From the NCBI GenBank assembly GCA_964545205.1, contig CAZJFH010000088.1, forward strand, positions 1 through 19,440: a DNA stretch of 19,440 nucleotides. Reading direction: 5' to 3'. Below the pieces are notes generated by a model. The model did no database searches. It had not been told where the DNA came from and saw nothing but the letters and a program-made list of their open reading frames with translations. Origin of the DNA: CAZJFH01 sp964545205 (lineage in GTDB: Bacteria; Pseudomonadota; Alphaproteobacteria; Rhodospirillales; Magnetospirillaceae). Position 1 is the stretch's first letter. Each line of letters starts with the position of its first letter. Both the position numbers and the translations under genes were made by a program. Of the stretch, positions 7,218 through 14,388 are shown one piece after another.

Positions 7218-7757
7218 ATGCTAGGTCGCCGCCAGTTTCTTCTCTTCGGCGCCGCCGCCGCGGCGTCCGGCATGATCGCCAGCCCCGCGCTCGCGCTTCC
7301 CGCCAGCAAACGCCCCGAGCGGCGGCTGCGGCTCCACAACCTCCACACCGGCGAATCGCTGAACGCCGTTTACTGGTCGGAGGGGCGCTACGACCGCCGC
7401 GCGATGGCGGCGATCGACAAGGTGCTGCGCGACCACCGCACGGACGAGATCCACGCCATCGACCCGGATGTCGTCGACCTCCTGCACGCGCTCGGCCGCA
7501 AGATCGGGCTGAACGGCGACTTCCAGATCATTTCCGGCTTCCGTTCGCCGCGGACCAACGCCATGCTGGCCAATGCCGGCGGCGGCGTCGCCAAGAACAG
7601 CCTGCACACCGTCGGCCAGGCCATCGACATTCGGGTGTCCGGCTGGTCGGCGGCCAAGCTGGGCCGCGCCGCGGCCAGCCTGAAGCGCGGCGGCGTCGGC
7701 ATCTACCGCTCGTCCAACTTCGTTCACGTCGACACGGGGCGCGTGCGCTACTGGTGA
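7218..7757 (+). CDS. DUF882 / MepK-type (YcbK) peptidoglycan endopeptidase, M15-like, Tat signal
   Basis: The product is 179 residues. The N-terminus MLGRRQFLLFGAAAAASGM is a twin-arginine type leader (RRQFL), as in YcbK relatives, with likely cleavage after ALA near residue 26. The zinc-site motifs of M15-like DUF882 proteins are intact: H130 and D137 in SLHTVGQAIDI and H170 in FVHVDTG. The segment QIISGFRSPRTNAML is also standard for the family. E. coli MepK cleaves 3-3 cross-links, the product of LdtD, so adjacency to an LdtD-type gene makes functional pairing likely. The ATG has GAGG six bases upstream. The 3' end overlaps the next gene by four bases (GTGA), so that gene is translationally coupled. 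Family call is firm; cleavage specificity is inferred. Confidence 0.93.
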   Translation: MLGRRQFLLFGAAAAASGMIASPALALPASKRPERRLRLHNLHTGESLNAVYWSEGRYDRRAMAAIDKVLRDHRTDEIHAIDPDVVDLLHALGRKIGLNGDFQIISGFRSPRTNAMLANAGGGVAKNSLHTVGQAIDIRVSGWSAAKLGRAAASLKRGGVGIYRSSNFVHVDTGRVRYW

Positions 7758-8404
7758 TCCTGACGCCGATCTACACCGGGGAACTGCCGGGCCTGCTCGC
7801 CGCCTTCGCGTCGGCGCTGGCGCCTGGCAGCCCCGACGCCCGGACCTTCGCCCGCATCGCCGCCACCGCCGACGCGCCCGCACGACCCGAAGCGCGGCGC
7901 CACGCCGAGGCGGTGGCGCTGTGCCGGGCCTTCGCGATCCCCGCGCTCGACGAGCCGCCCGCGGCCGCCTTCAGTTGGGACGGCCGCGCCATCCGCGTCG
8001 CCGACAGCGAGGCCAGCGTGGTGATCCACGAGGTCGCGCATTACCAGCTCTGCGCCCCGGCGCGGCGGCCCCTGCCCGACTTCGGGCTCGGCGCCGGCCC
8101 CGAGAGCGGCCGCCGCGACGAGGCCGAGGCGGCGCTGGCGCTGCCCGACGTCCGGCGCGACGTCGAGGAAGGCCTCGCCTCGCTGCTGGGCATCCTGTGG
8201 GAGGCCGAACTCGGCCACCCGGCCATCGCCGCCTTCCTGGAGCAGAACTGGCTGGAGGGTGGCGCCCGGCCGCCGAATCTCGCCCATTTCCGGCGCATGC
8301 TGGCGCGGCTGCGCGCGCACGGCTACGTCGACGACGACGGCCGCCCGGCCCTGGTTCTGCGCTGCCAGGACGACGAGGGCTTCTTCAGCGGGCTCGTGGT
8401 CTAG
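7754..8404 (+). CDS. EpmC-like (elongation factor P hydroxylase family) HExxH protein
   Basis: The product is 216 residues and starts at GTG 7754 within the previous stop. The key motif is HEVAHYQL (H92, E93, H96). It is followed by ARRPLPDFG, which matches my recollection of E. coli EpmC/YfcM, where HEISHW is followed by ARRELVDFG. A C-terminal NWLEGG...HFRRMLARLRAHGY segment also resembles the EpmC tail. EpmC is an iron-dependent enzyme that hydroxylates the modified lysine of translation factor EF-P. There is no signal peptide, so it acts in the cytoplasm, unlike its cell-wall neighbours. The similarity is from memory and partial; a zinc peptidase-like protein is the main alternative. Its 3' end overlaps the convergent dehydrogenase gene by 20 bp. 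Confidence 0.72.
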   Translation: MILTPIYTGELPGLLAAFASALAPGSPDARTFARIAATADAPARPEARRHAEAVALCRAFAIPALDEPPAAAFSWDGRAIRVADSEASVVIHEVAHYQLCAPARRPLPDFGLGAGPESGRRDEAEAALALPDVRRDVEEGLASLLGILWEAELGHPAIAAFLEQNWLEGGARPPNLAHFRRMLARLRAHGYVDDDGRPALVLRCQDDEGFFSGLVV

Positions 8405-9452
8405 GCACGGCGACGCCGTGGCGCGCCGCGACCGGCGCCACCAGGGCCTCGACGCGCTCGCGGCCGGCTTGCTCCATGAAGGCGCAGGGCTGCCAGCCCC
8501 ATTGCAGGCCGAGCCGGGCGCCGCGGTCGAGATCGGCCGGACTCGCCACCTGCTCGTCGAGCTCCTGCAGCACCGCGAACAACACCGCGCCCTGCAGCCG
8601 GTCGCGGATCGTCTCCGGGACCAGCGGCACCGGCGCGTCCTCTGCCACCTTCCATGAATCGCCGCATTCGCCGATGCGCACCAGGCCGGGCGCCGGGGCG
8701 TAGAACGCGCCGAGCTGCGCCAGCGTGCGCGCCGCGTGCAGCGCGATCGCCGGCTTGGTCAGGTCCATCACCCGGAACGGCCCCGCCGCCGTCTCGAAGG
8801 ACGCCCGCGCCACCGCGTCGACGGCGCCGATGTCGAAGCCCTCGTCGGCCAGCCGCGCCGCCTCGTTCAGGTAGGGCACGAAGAAGCGATTGACCGCGAA
8901 GCCGAACTGGTCGCGGCAGCCGATCGGCGTCTTGCCGCAACGCTTGGCGAAGGCGAAGGCCGCCGCCACCGCGTCGTCCGAGGTCGCCGGCCCGCGCACC
9001 ACTTCGACAAGCGGGTTGACCGCCGCCGGAAAGAAGTAATGCAGCCCCAGGAAGCGCTCCGGCCGCCGCACCGCGTCGGCGAGGTCGCCGACCCGCAGCG
9101 AACTGGTGTTGGTGGCGATGACGGCGTAATCCGGCACCGCCACCGACAGATCGGCGAACAGGGCGCGCTTGGCCGCCGGGGACTCGACGATCGCCTCGAC
9201 CACCAGCCCGCAGTCGCAGAACGCCGGCAGTTCGGCGCAGGGCCTGATGCGTCCGACGGCCGCGTCGGCGTCGGCCTGCGTCATCTTGCCCTTGGCGACC
9301 GCGCGGCCCAGCGAGCCTTGGATCTGCGCCACCGCGCGCTCGACCACCGCCCGGTCGCGGTCGTGCAGCTGCACGGCATAGCCGTGCACCGCCGCTCCCT
9401 GGGCGATCCCCGCCCCCATCGTTCCCGCCCCGACCACGCCGATCCTATCCAT
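8385..9452 (-). CDS. 3-hydroxyacyl-CoA dehydrogenase
   Basis: The product is 355 residues. The NAD-binding Rossmann loop GAGTMG is at residues 8-13 in a very typical opening (MDRIGVVGAGTMGAGIAQGA). TNTSSLRVGDLAD and the catalytic-His segment GLHYFFPA (H138) follow, then GFAVNRFFVPYLNEA at the start of the helical dimerisation domain. The enzyme oxidises 3-hydroxyacyl-CoA to 3-ketoacyl-CoA with NAD+. The ATG has a strong GGAGGAGG Shine-Dalgarno. It is divergent from the binding-protein, ligase, thiolase and acyl-CoA dehydrogenase cluster and supplies the step before the thiolase. The protein is longer than the minimal 280-residue single-domain enzymes, with an extra C-terminal region of about 60 residues, suggesting a second C-terminal 3HCDH-like segment. 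Its stop lies inside the convergent EpmC-like gene. Confidence 0.93.
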   Translation of the reverse strand: MDRIGVVGAGTMGAGIAQGAAVHGYAVQLHDRDRAVVERAVAQIQGSLGRAVAKGKMTQADADAAVGRIRPCAELPAFCDCGLVVEAIVESPAAKRALFADLSVAVPDYAVIATNTSSLRVGDLADAVRRPERFLGLHYFFPAAVNPLVEVVRGPATSDDAVAAAFAFAKRCGKTPIGCRDQFGFAVNRFFVPYLNEAARLADEGFDIGAVDAVARASFETAAGPFRVMDLTKPAIALHAARTLAQLGAFYAPAPGLVRIGECGDSWKVAEDAPVPLVPETIRDRLQGAVLFAVLQELDEQVASPADLDRGARLGLQWGWQPCAFMEQAGRERVEALVAPVAARHGVAVPRPRAR

Positions 9453-9629
9453 TCCGGCCTCCTCCTACCGTGTTCGTCATATCATCAGGAGTATGTTGTG
9501 CCCCGCAACAGTTTTTCGTTACAACAAGTCTCTTGACGGGTCTTCCGGGCTGTGTCCACACTGGCCCCACAATAAGCCGGCCGCCGCGAACGAGCGGCCA
9601 GACCAAAGCCCACTAGGCGAGGGGGTTAC
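9453..9629. promoter_or_regulatory. Divergent promoter region between the hydroxyacyl-CoA dehydrogenase and the transport-catabolism operon
   Basis: This 177-base region carries both starts. TGTTG (9494-9498) and CAACA (9506-9510) form an inverted repeat around a 7-base centre. A second repeat, GTGT-CC-ACAC, lies at 9552-9561. TTGACG (9533-9538) is a good rightward -35, but the hexamer 17 bases later (within the second repeat) is a poor -10, which would suit an activator-dependent promoter. Leftward, TTGCGG followed 18 bases later by TGATAT is a possible pair. No regulator gene for this unit is in the window. Confidence 0.42.
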
Positions 9630-10898
9630 ATGTCCAAGAACGAGATCAACGGGATCATTGCGTCCGCTACCAAGCCCATCAGCCGCCGCCGCTTCGCGGT
9701 CGGCGCAGGTGCCGGCGCGCTGCTGGCGTCCTCCGGCCTGATGCCGATCGGCCGCGCCCGGGCGGCCCAGCCGCTCAAGCTCGGCGTGCTTCTGCCGCGC
9801 TCCGGCCACCTGGCGCTGATCGGCCAGGCCTGCCAGCGCGGCTTCGACCTTGCCGTGCCGATCCTGGCCGACATGGGCTATCAGGTCGAGCTGATGAACG
9901 CCGACACCGAGTCCAACCCGGACGTCGCCCGCACCCAGGCCGAGAAGCTGATCCGCGAGGGCGCCCAGGTGCTGACCGGCGCCTTCCAGTCCGACGCCAC
10001 CGCGGCGATCGCCCAGGTCGCCGAGCAGAAGGGCGTGCCCTTCGTCATCAACATCGCCGCCGATCCGCAGATCACCGAGCAGGGCTACAAGTACGTCTTC
10101 CGCAACTTCCCGACCAGCATCATGCTGGGCATGGGCGGGCTGAAGCTGTTCGGCGACCTGTTCGAGGCCACCAACACCCAGCCCAAGACCGCCGTGCTGA
10201 TGCACGTCAACGACAGCTTCGGCAATTCCATGCGCGGCGGCATCGAGAAGCTGATGCCGAAGCTGGGCCTGCCGTTCCAGATCGTCGACACCATCGCCTA
10301 CGACCCCAAGGCGCGCGATCTGTCGATCGAGGTCGCCAAGGCCAAGGCGGCCAATGCCGACATCCACATGGTGGTGACCCGTCTCAACGACGCCATCCTG
10401 ATGGTGCGCGAGATGGTCAAGCAGCGCTACGAGCCGATGGGCATCATCAGCCCCGGCTCCCCCGGCATGTACGAGAAGCAGTTCTTCAAGAGCCTGGGCA
10501 AGTACGCCGACTACGCCATCACCAACGTGCCGTGGTTCGACCCGAACCAGAAGATGGCCTCGGTGCTCGAGGAGCGGTTCCACAAGGAATTCCCCGACGA
10601 CTCCTTCGAGCTCAACGCCGGCTTCTCGTTCGAAGCGGCGCTGATCGCCGCCGACGCCTACAAGCGCGCCGGCTCGGGCGACCCGCAGGCCCTGGCCGAG
10701 GCCCTGCGCGCCACCGACCTCGCCGACCGGGTGATGATCGGCGGCCCGATCAAGTTCAACGACAAGGGCCAGAACGAGAACATCAAGTCGGCGGCGGTGC
10801 AGAACCGCGACGGCAAGCCGGTCGTGGTGCTGCCGAAGGACTCGGCGGTGATGGAGCCGGTGTTCCCGATGCCCGGCTGGGGCGCCCGCGGCGCGTAA
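9630..10898 (+). CDS. Tat-exported HAAT-family ABC transporter substrate-binding protein
   Basis: The product is 422 residues, a Peripla_BP_6 binding protein. Its leader is of twin-arginine type: a long n-region, SRRRFAVGAG at 18-27, a hydrophobic core, and probable cleavage after RARA near residue 45. The mature part begins QPLKLGVLLPRSGHLALIGQ, with the ligand-site Ser/Gly loop, and includes NADTESNPDVARTQAEKLI and a C-terminal FSFEAALIAADAYKRAG helix, all family-typical. It starts at ATG 9630 behind a GAGGGGG stretch. It heads an operon with LivHMGF, a CoA ligase, a thiolase and an acyl-CoA dehydrogenase. Related proteins such as CouP and TarP bind hydroxycinnamates or other aromatic acids, so an aromatic or aryl-alkenoic ligand is plausible. 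The specificity is inferred from the neighbours, not the sequence. Confidence 0.93.
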   Translation: MSKNEINGIIASATKPISRRRFAVGAGAGALLASSGLMPIGRARAAQPLKLGVLLPRSGHLALIGQACQRGFDLAVPILADMGYQVELMNADTESNPDVARTQAEKLIREGAQVLTGAFQSDATAAIAQVAEQKGVPFVINIAADPQITEQGYKYVFRNFPTSIMLGMGGLKLFGDLFEATNTQPKTAVLMHVNDSFGNSMRGGIEKLMPKLGLPFQIVDTIAYDPKARDLSIEVAKAKAANADIHMVVTRLNDAILMVREMVKQRYEPMGIISPGSPGMYEKQFFKSLGKYADYAITNVPWFDPNQKMASVLEERFHKEFPDDSFELNAGFSFEAALIAADAYKRAGSGDPQALAEALRATDLADRVMIGGPIKFNDKGQNENIKSAAVQNRDGKPVVVLPKDSAVMEPVFPMPGWGARGA

Positions 10899-10911
10899 CG
10901 CAAGGCGTACC

Positions 10912-10941
10912 GGGAGCGCGGGCGCGGGCGCCCGCGCTCCC
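10912..10941 (+). promoter_or_regulatory. Strong intergenic hairpin between binding-protein gene and livH
   Basis: GGGAGCGCGGGCG (10912-10924) pairs perfectly over 13 bp with CGCCCGCGCTCCC (10929-10941) across a CGGG loop. It starts 14 bases after the binding-protein stop and ends 18 bases before the livH ATG. No T-run follows, so complete termination is unlikely. It most likely protects the upstream message from 3' decay or attenuates the permease genes. The structure is seen; the function is inferred. Confidence 0.65.
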
Positions 10942-10959
10942 AGGGACGATGGAGCATCC

Positions 10960-11829
10960 ATGCCCCTCGAGTTCTATCTCAACATAACCGCCAGCGGCCT
11001 GCTGACGGGCCTGGTCTATGGACTGATGGCGCTCGGTCTGTCGGCGATCTTCGGCGTCATGCGCGTCGTCAACTTCGCCCATGGCGACATGATGGTCGTC
11101 GCGATGTACGCCGCGCTGGTGCTGTTCCAGACCGGCGGCATCGAGCCGCTCTACGCGCTGCCGATCGTCGCCCTGGGGCTGTTCGTGTTCGGCTACGGCC
11201 TGCAGCGGGTGCTGGTCTATCGCCTGATCCAGTCGCCGGAGCACATCCAGTTCCTGGCCCTGCTGGCCTTCGCGATGATCCTGACCAACGGCACGCTGAT
11301 GGTCTTCGGCCCCGACGCGCACAGCGTCGACCTCGCCTACGCCTTCGAGAGCTACGCCGTCGGGCCGCTGATCCTCGACAAGGTGCGGGTGATGGCGGCC
11401 GTGGTCGCGGCGCTGGTGGCCGGAACGCTGTGGGCGTTCTTCGCCTACACCACGACCGGCAAGGCGATCCGCGCCTGCGCCGACAACCTGACCGGCGCCC
11501 GCGTCGTCGGACTGAACGTCGACCGGCTCTACGCCGTCACCTTCGGCGTCGGCGCGGCCTGCGTCGGCGTCGCCGGCACGCTGCTGCTGATGCTGGTGCC
11601 GGTGCATCCGCATCTGGCGACCGACTACACCCTGCTCGCCTTCATCATCGTCATCGTCGGCGGCCTCGGCTCGCTGGGCGGTGCGCTGCTGGGCGGCGTG
11701 CTGATCGGCCTCGCCGAGGCGCTGGCCGGCTTCGTGGTCGCGCCGAGCATGAAGAGCATGTTCAGCTTCGGCCTGTTGATCCTCATCCTGCTGATGCGCC
11801 CGCAGGGGCTGCTCGGGAAGCGCTCATGA
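10960..11829 (+). CDS. livH: LivH-type ABC transporter permease
   Basis: The product is 289 residues and almost wholly hydrophobic, with about eight membrane segments, the usual size for LivH. Landmarks are GLVYGLMALGLSAIFGVMRV near the N-terminus, the NFAHGDMM motif, the cytoplasmic coupling loop around TTTGKAIRACADN (about residues 164-176), and the C-terminal IVIVGGLGSLGGALLGGVLIG. It forms one half of the inner-membrane channel with LivM. GGAG lies five bases before the ATG. Its last codons overlap the livM start (ATGA), so the pair is translationally coupled. Compared with the partial LivH at the left edge it is a paralogue from a distinct importer. Confidence 0.95.
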   Translation: MPLEFYLNITASGLLTGLVYGLMALGLSAIFGVMRVVNFAHGDMMVVAMYAALVLFQTGGIEPLYALPIVALGLFVFGYGLQRVLVYRLIQSPEHIQFLALLAFAMILTNGTLMVFGPDAHSVDLAYAFESYAVGPLILDKVRVMAAVVAALVAGTLWAFFAYTTTGKAIRACADNLTGARVVGLNVDRLYAVTFGVGAACVGVAGTLLLMLVPVHPHLATDYTLLAFIIVIVGGLGSLGGALLGGVLIGLAEALAGFVVAPSMKSMFSFGLLILILLMRPQGLLGKRS

Positions 11830-12848
11830 GCACGACCACGACCCCCTCCACCCGGATGGCCGGCGTTCATGCCGATGTCCGCCCGACCCGGGCGACGATC
11901 GGCCTGGCCGTCCTCGGCGCGCTGCTGGCGGCGGCGCCGCTGCTGGTCGGCGACTACATGCTGTCGCTGCTGATCCTTGTGCTCTACCAGGCCTATGTCG
12001 GCCTGGCCTGGAACGTGATGATGGGCTTCGCCGGCCAGCTCTCGCTGGGCCACGCCCTCTATGTCGGCCTCGGCGCCTATGCCAGCGGCGCGCTGTTCGT
12101 GCATTTCGGCATCTCGCCGTGGATCGGCATGCTGGCCGGCATCCTGGTGGCGATGGCCGCCGGCGCGGTGATCGGCACGCTGGGCTTCCGCTTCGGCGTC
12201 AAGGGCGTCTACTTCGCCCTGCTCACCATCGCCTTCGCCGAGTTCACCCGCATCCTGTTCGACCACTGGGGCTGGGTCGGCGCCTCGTCGGGGCTGTTCC
12301 TGCCGGTCGCCCACGGCGAATTCTCGCTCGGTTTCCTGCGCGGCCCGCCGGTGATGTTCTACTACGTCGCCTTCGGCATGCTGGCCGCCGGCTTCGGCCT
12401 GTGCTGGTGGCTGCTGCGCCGGCGAATCGGCTACTACTGGCAGGCGATCCGCGAGGACCAGGACGCCGCCGAGACGCTGGGCATCGACGTCTTCAGGTAC
12501 AAGATGGCGGCGGTGCTGCTGTCGGCCGCGATGACGGCGGTCGGCGGCGTGTTCTACGCCTTCTACTACAACAATCTCTATCCCGAGACGATCTTCAACA
12601 TGCACCGCTCGATCGAGCTGATGCTGGGCACCATCATCGGCGGCATCGGCACGCTGTTCGGGCCGATCCTCGGCGCGGCGCTGCTGGTCGCGCTGGGCGA
12701 GCTGCTGACCATCGTCACCGAGAACTGGGGCCTGGACGGCATCAAGCAGGTGTTCTACGGCGTCTGCCTGCTGGTGATCGTGGTCTGGCGGCCGGCCGGC
12801 ATCTGGCCGTGGCTGCGCGACCGTCTCGGATTGGGAGGCCACTGGTGA
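11826..12848 (+). CDS. livM: LivM-type ABC transporter permease
   Basis: The product is 340 residues. The ATG at 11826 overlaps the livH stop, with GGGAAG five bases upstream. A polar N-terminus of about 23 residues precedes the membrane region. Family landmarks are YVGLAWNVMMGFAGQLSLGH, GVKGVYFALLTIAFAE, the coupling-loop motif AIREDQDAAETLGIDVFRYK and MLGTIIGGIGTLFGPILGA. It partners LivH in the channel. It is shorter than E. coli LivM (about 425), as is usual for LivM paralogues in alphaproteobacterial HAAT systems. The stop overlaps the livG GTG start by GTGA. Confidence 0.95.
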   Translation: MSTTTTPSTRMAGVHADVRPTRATIGLAVLGALLAAAPLLVGDYMLSLLILVLYQAYVGLAWNVMMGFAGQLSLGHALYVGLGAYASGALFVHFGISPWIGMLAGILVAMAAGAVIGTLGFRFGVKGVYFALLTIAFAEFTRILFDHWGWVGASSGLFLPVAHGEFSLGFLRGPPVMFYYVAFGMLAAGFGLCWWLLRRRIGYYWQAIREDQDAAETLGIDVFRYKMAAVLLSAAMTAVGGVFYAFYYNNLYPETIFNMHRSIELMLGTIIGGIGTLFGPILGAALLVALGELLTIVTENWGLDGIKQVFYGVCLLVIVVWRPAGIWPWLRDRLGLGGHW

Positions 12849-13620
12849 ACGCGATGAACCAGATGCAGGTCGAGAACGCCCTCGCCGACGCCGCCGCCGC
12901 GCCGATCCTGCAGGTGCGCGGCGTCGGCAAGACCTTCCGCGGCCTGGTCGCCGTCAACGACGTCAGCTTCGACGTGCCGAGGGGCGGCATCGTGTCGCTG
13001 ATCGGGCCCAACGGCGCCGGCAAGACCACGACCTTCAACCTGATCGCCGGCGTCATCCGCACCGACACCGGCTCGGTGCTGCTCGACGGCGAGGACATCA
13101 CCGGGCGGCGCCCGGACCGCATCTGCCATGCCGGCGTCGGGCGCACCTTCCAGCTCGTCAAGCCGTTCGGCGGCCTGACGGTCGAGCAGAACGTGATGGT
13201 CGGCGCGCTGCGCGCCAACCCCGACGTGAGCCGCGCCGGGCGGCGGGCGCGCGAGATCCTCGAGCTGCTCGAACTCGGCGACAAGGCGCGGCTGCCGGCG
13301 AACGGCCTCACCCTGCCCGACCGCAAGCGGCTGGAGGTGGCGCGGGCGCTGGCCACCGATCCCAAGCTGCTGCTGCTCGACGAGGTCATGGCCGGGCTGC
13401 GGCCGACCGAGACCGACCGCATGGTGACGATCCTCAAGCAGCTCAACCAGGAGACCGGCCTGACGATCCTGCTGATCGAGCACGTGATGCGCGCCGTGAT
13501 GGCGCTGTCGCAGTGGATCGTCGTGCTGAACTACGGCGAGAAGATCTGCGAGGGCGTGCCGGAATTCGTCACCCGCGATCCCAAGGTGCTCGAATGCTAT
13601 CTCGGCGAGGAGGAGCACTG

Positions 13621-13621
<1 letters not shown>
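12845..13621 (+). CDS. livG: LivG-type ABC transporter ATP-binding protein
   Basis: The product is 258 residues. I chose GTG 12845, in the livM stop overlap, because GGGAGG lies six bases upstream; the in-frame ATG at 12854 is too far from it. Walker A GPNGAGKT is at 54-61 and the Walker B end LLLLDE has D179 and E180. The position of the LSGGQ signature reads LTLPDRKRLEVARA (155-168), without the canonical Ser-Gly-Gly; a degenerate signature of this sort occurs in LivG subfamilies. The LivG-specific VMAGLRPTETDRM and the C-terminal FVTRDPKVLECYLGEE are present. It acts as a heterodimer with LivF on the cytoplasmic face, driving import with ATP. The 3' end touches livF (TGATG). Confidence 0.95.
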
Positions 13622-14328
<707 letters not shown>

Positions 14329-14334
14329 CGAAGT

Positions 14335-14360
14335 CCCCTCTCCCGCAGGCGGGAGAGGGG
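14335..14360. repeat. Dispersed palindrome, copy 1 (livF-ligase gap)
   Basis: CCCCTCTCCCGC (14335-14346) and GCGGGAGAGGGG (14349-14360) form a perfect 12-bp stem with a 2-base AG centre. It is the first of four closely matching elements in this operon, all built on CCCTCTCCCGC. It would make a strong RNA hairpin just after the livF stop, separating the transport genes from the catabolic genes. Confidence 0.9.
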
Positions 14361-14388
14361 GCAAGAACGAAACGCAGGGAAGGTAGAG

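Noticed and set aside
5393..7348. 651-codon open frame on the minus strand opposite the L,D-transpeptidase
   Set aside because: Gly/Arg/Ala/Val-rich shadow; the plus-strand protein has ordered domains and an intact active site.
7754..8404. Secreted zinc metallopeptidase based on HExxH and its cell-wall neighbours
   Set aside because: No signal peptide is visible and the ARR...DFG context after HExxH fits the EpmC family better. The alternative is kept as a caveat.
14335..14360. Reading the palindrome after livF as a simple Rho-independent terminator
   Set aside because: No T-run follows the stem, and the same element recurs in other gaps of the same operon, so a dispersed repeat is the better description.
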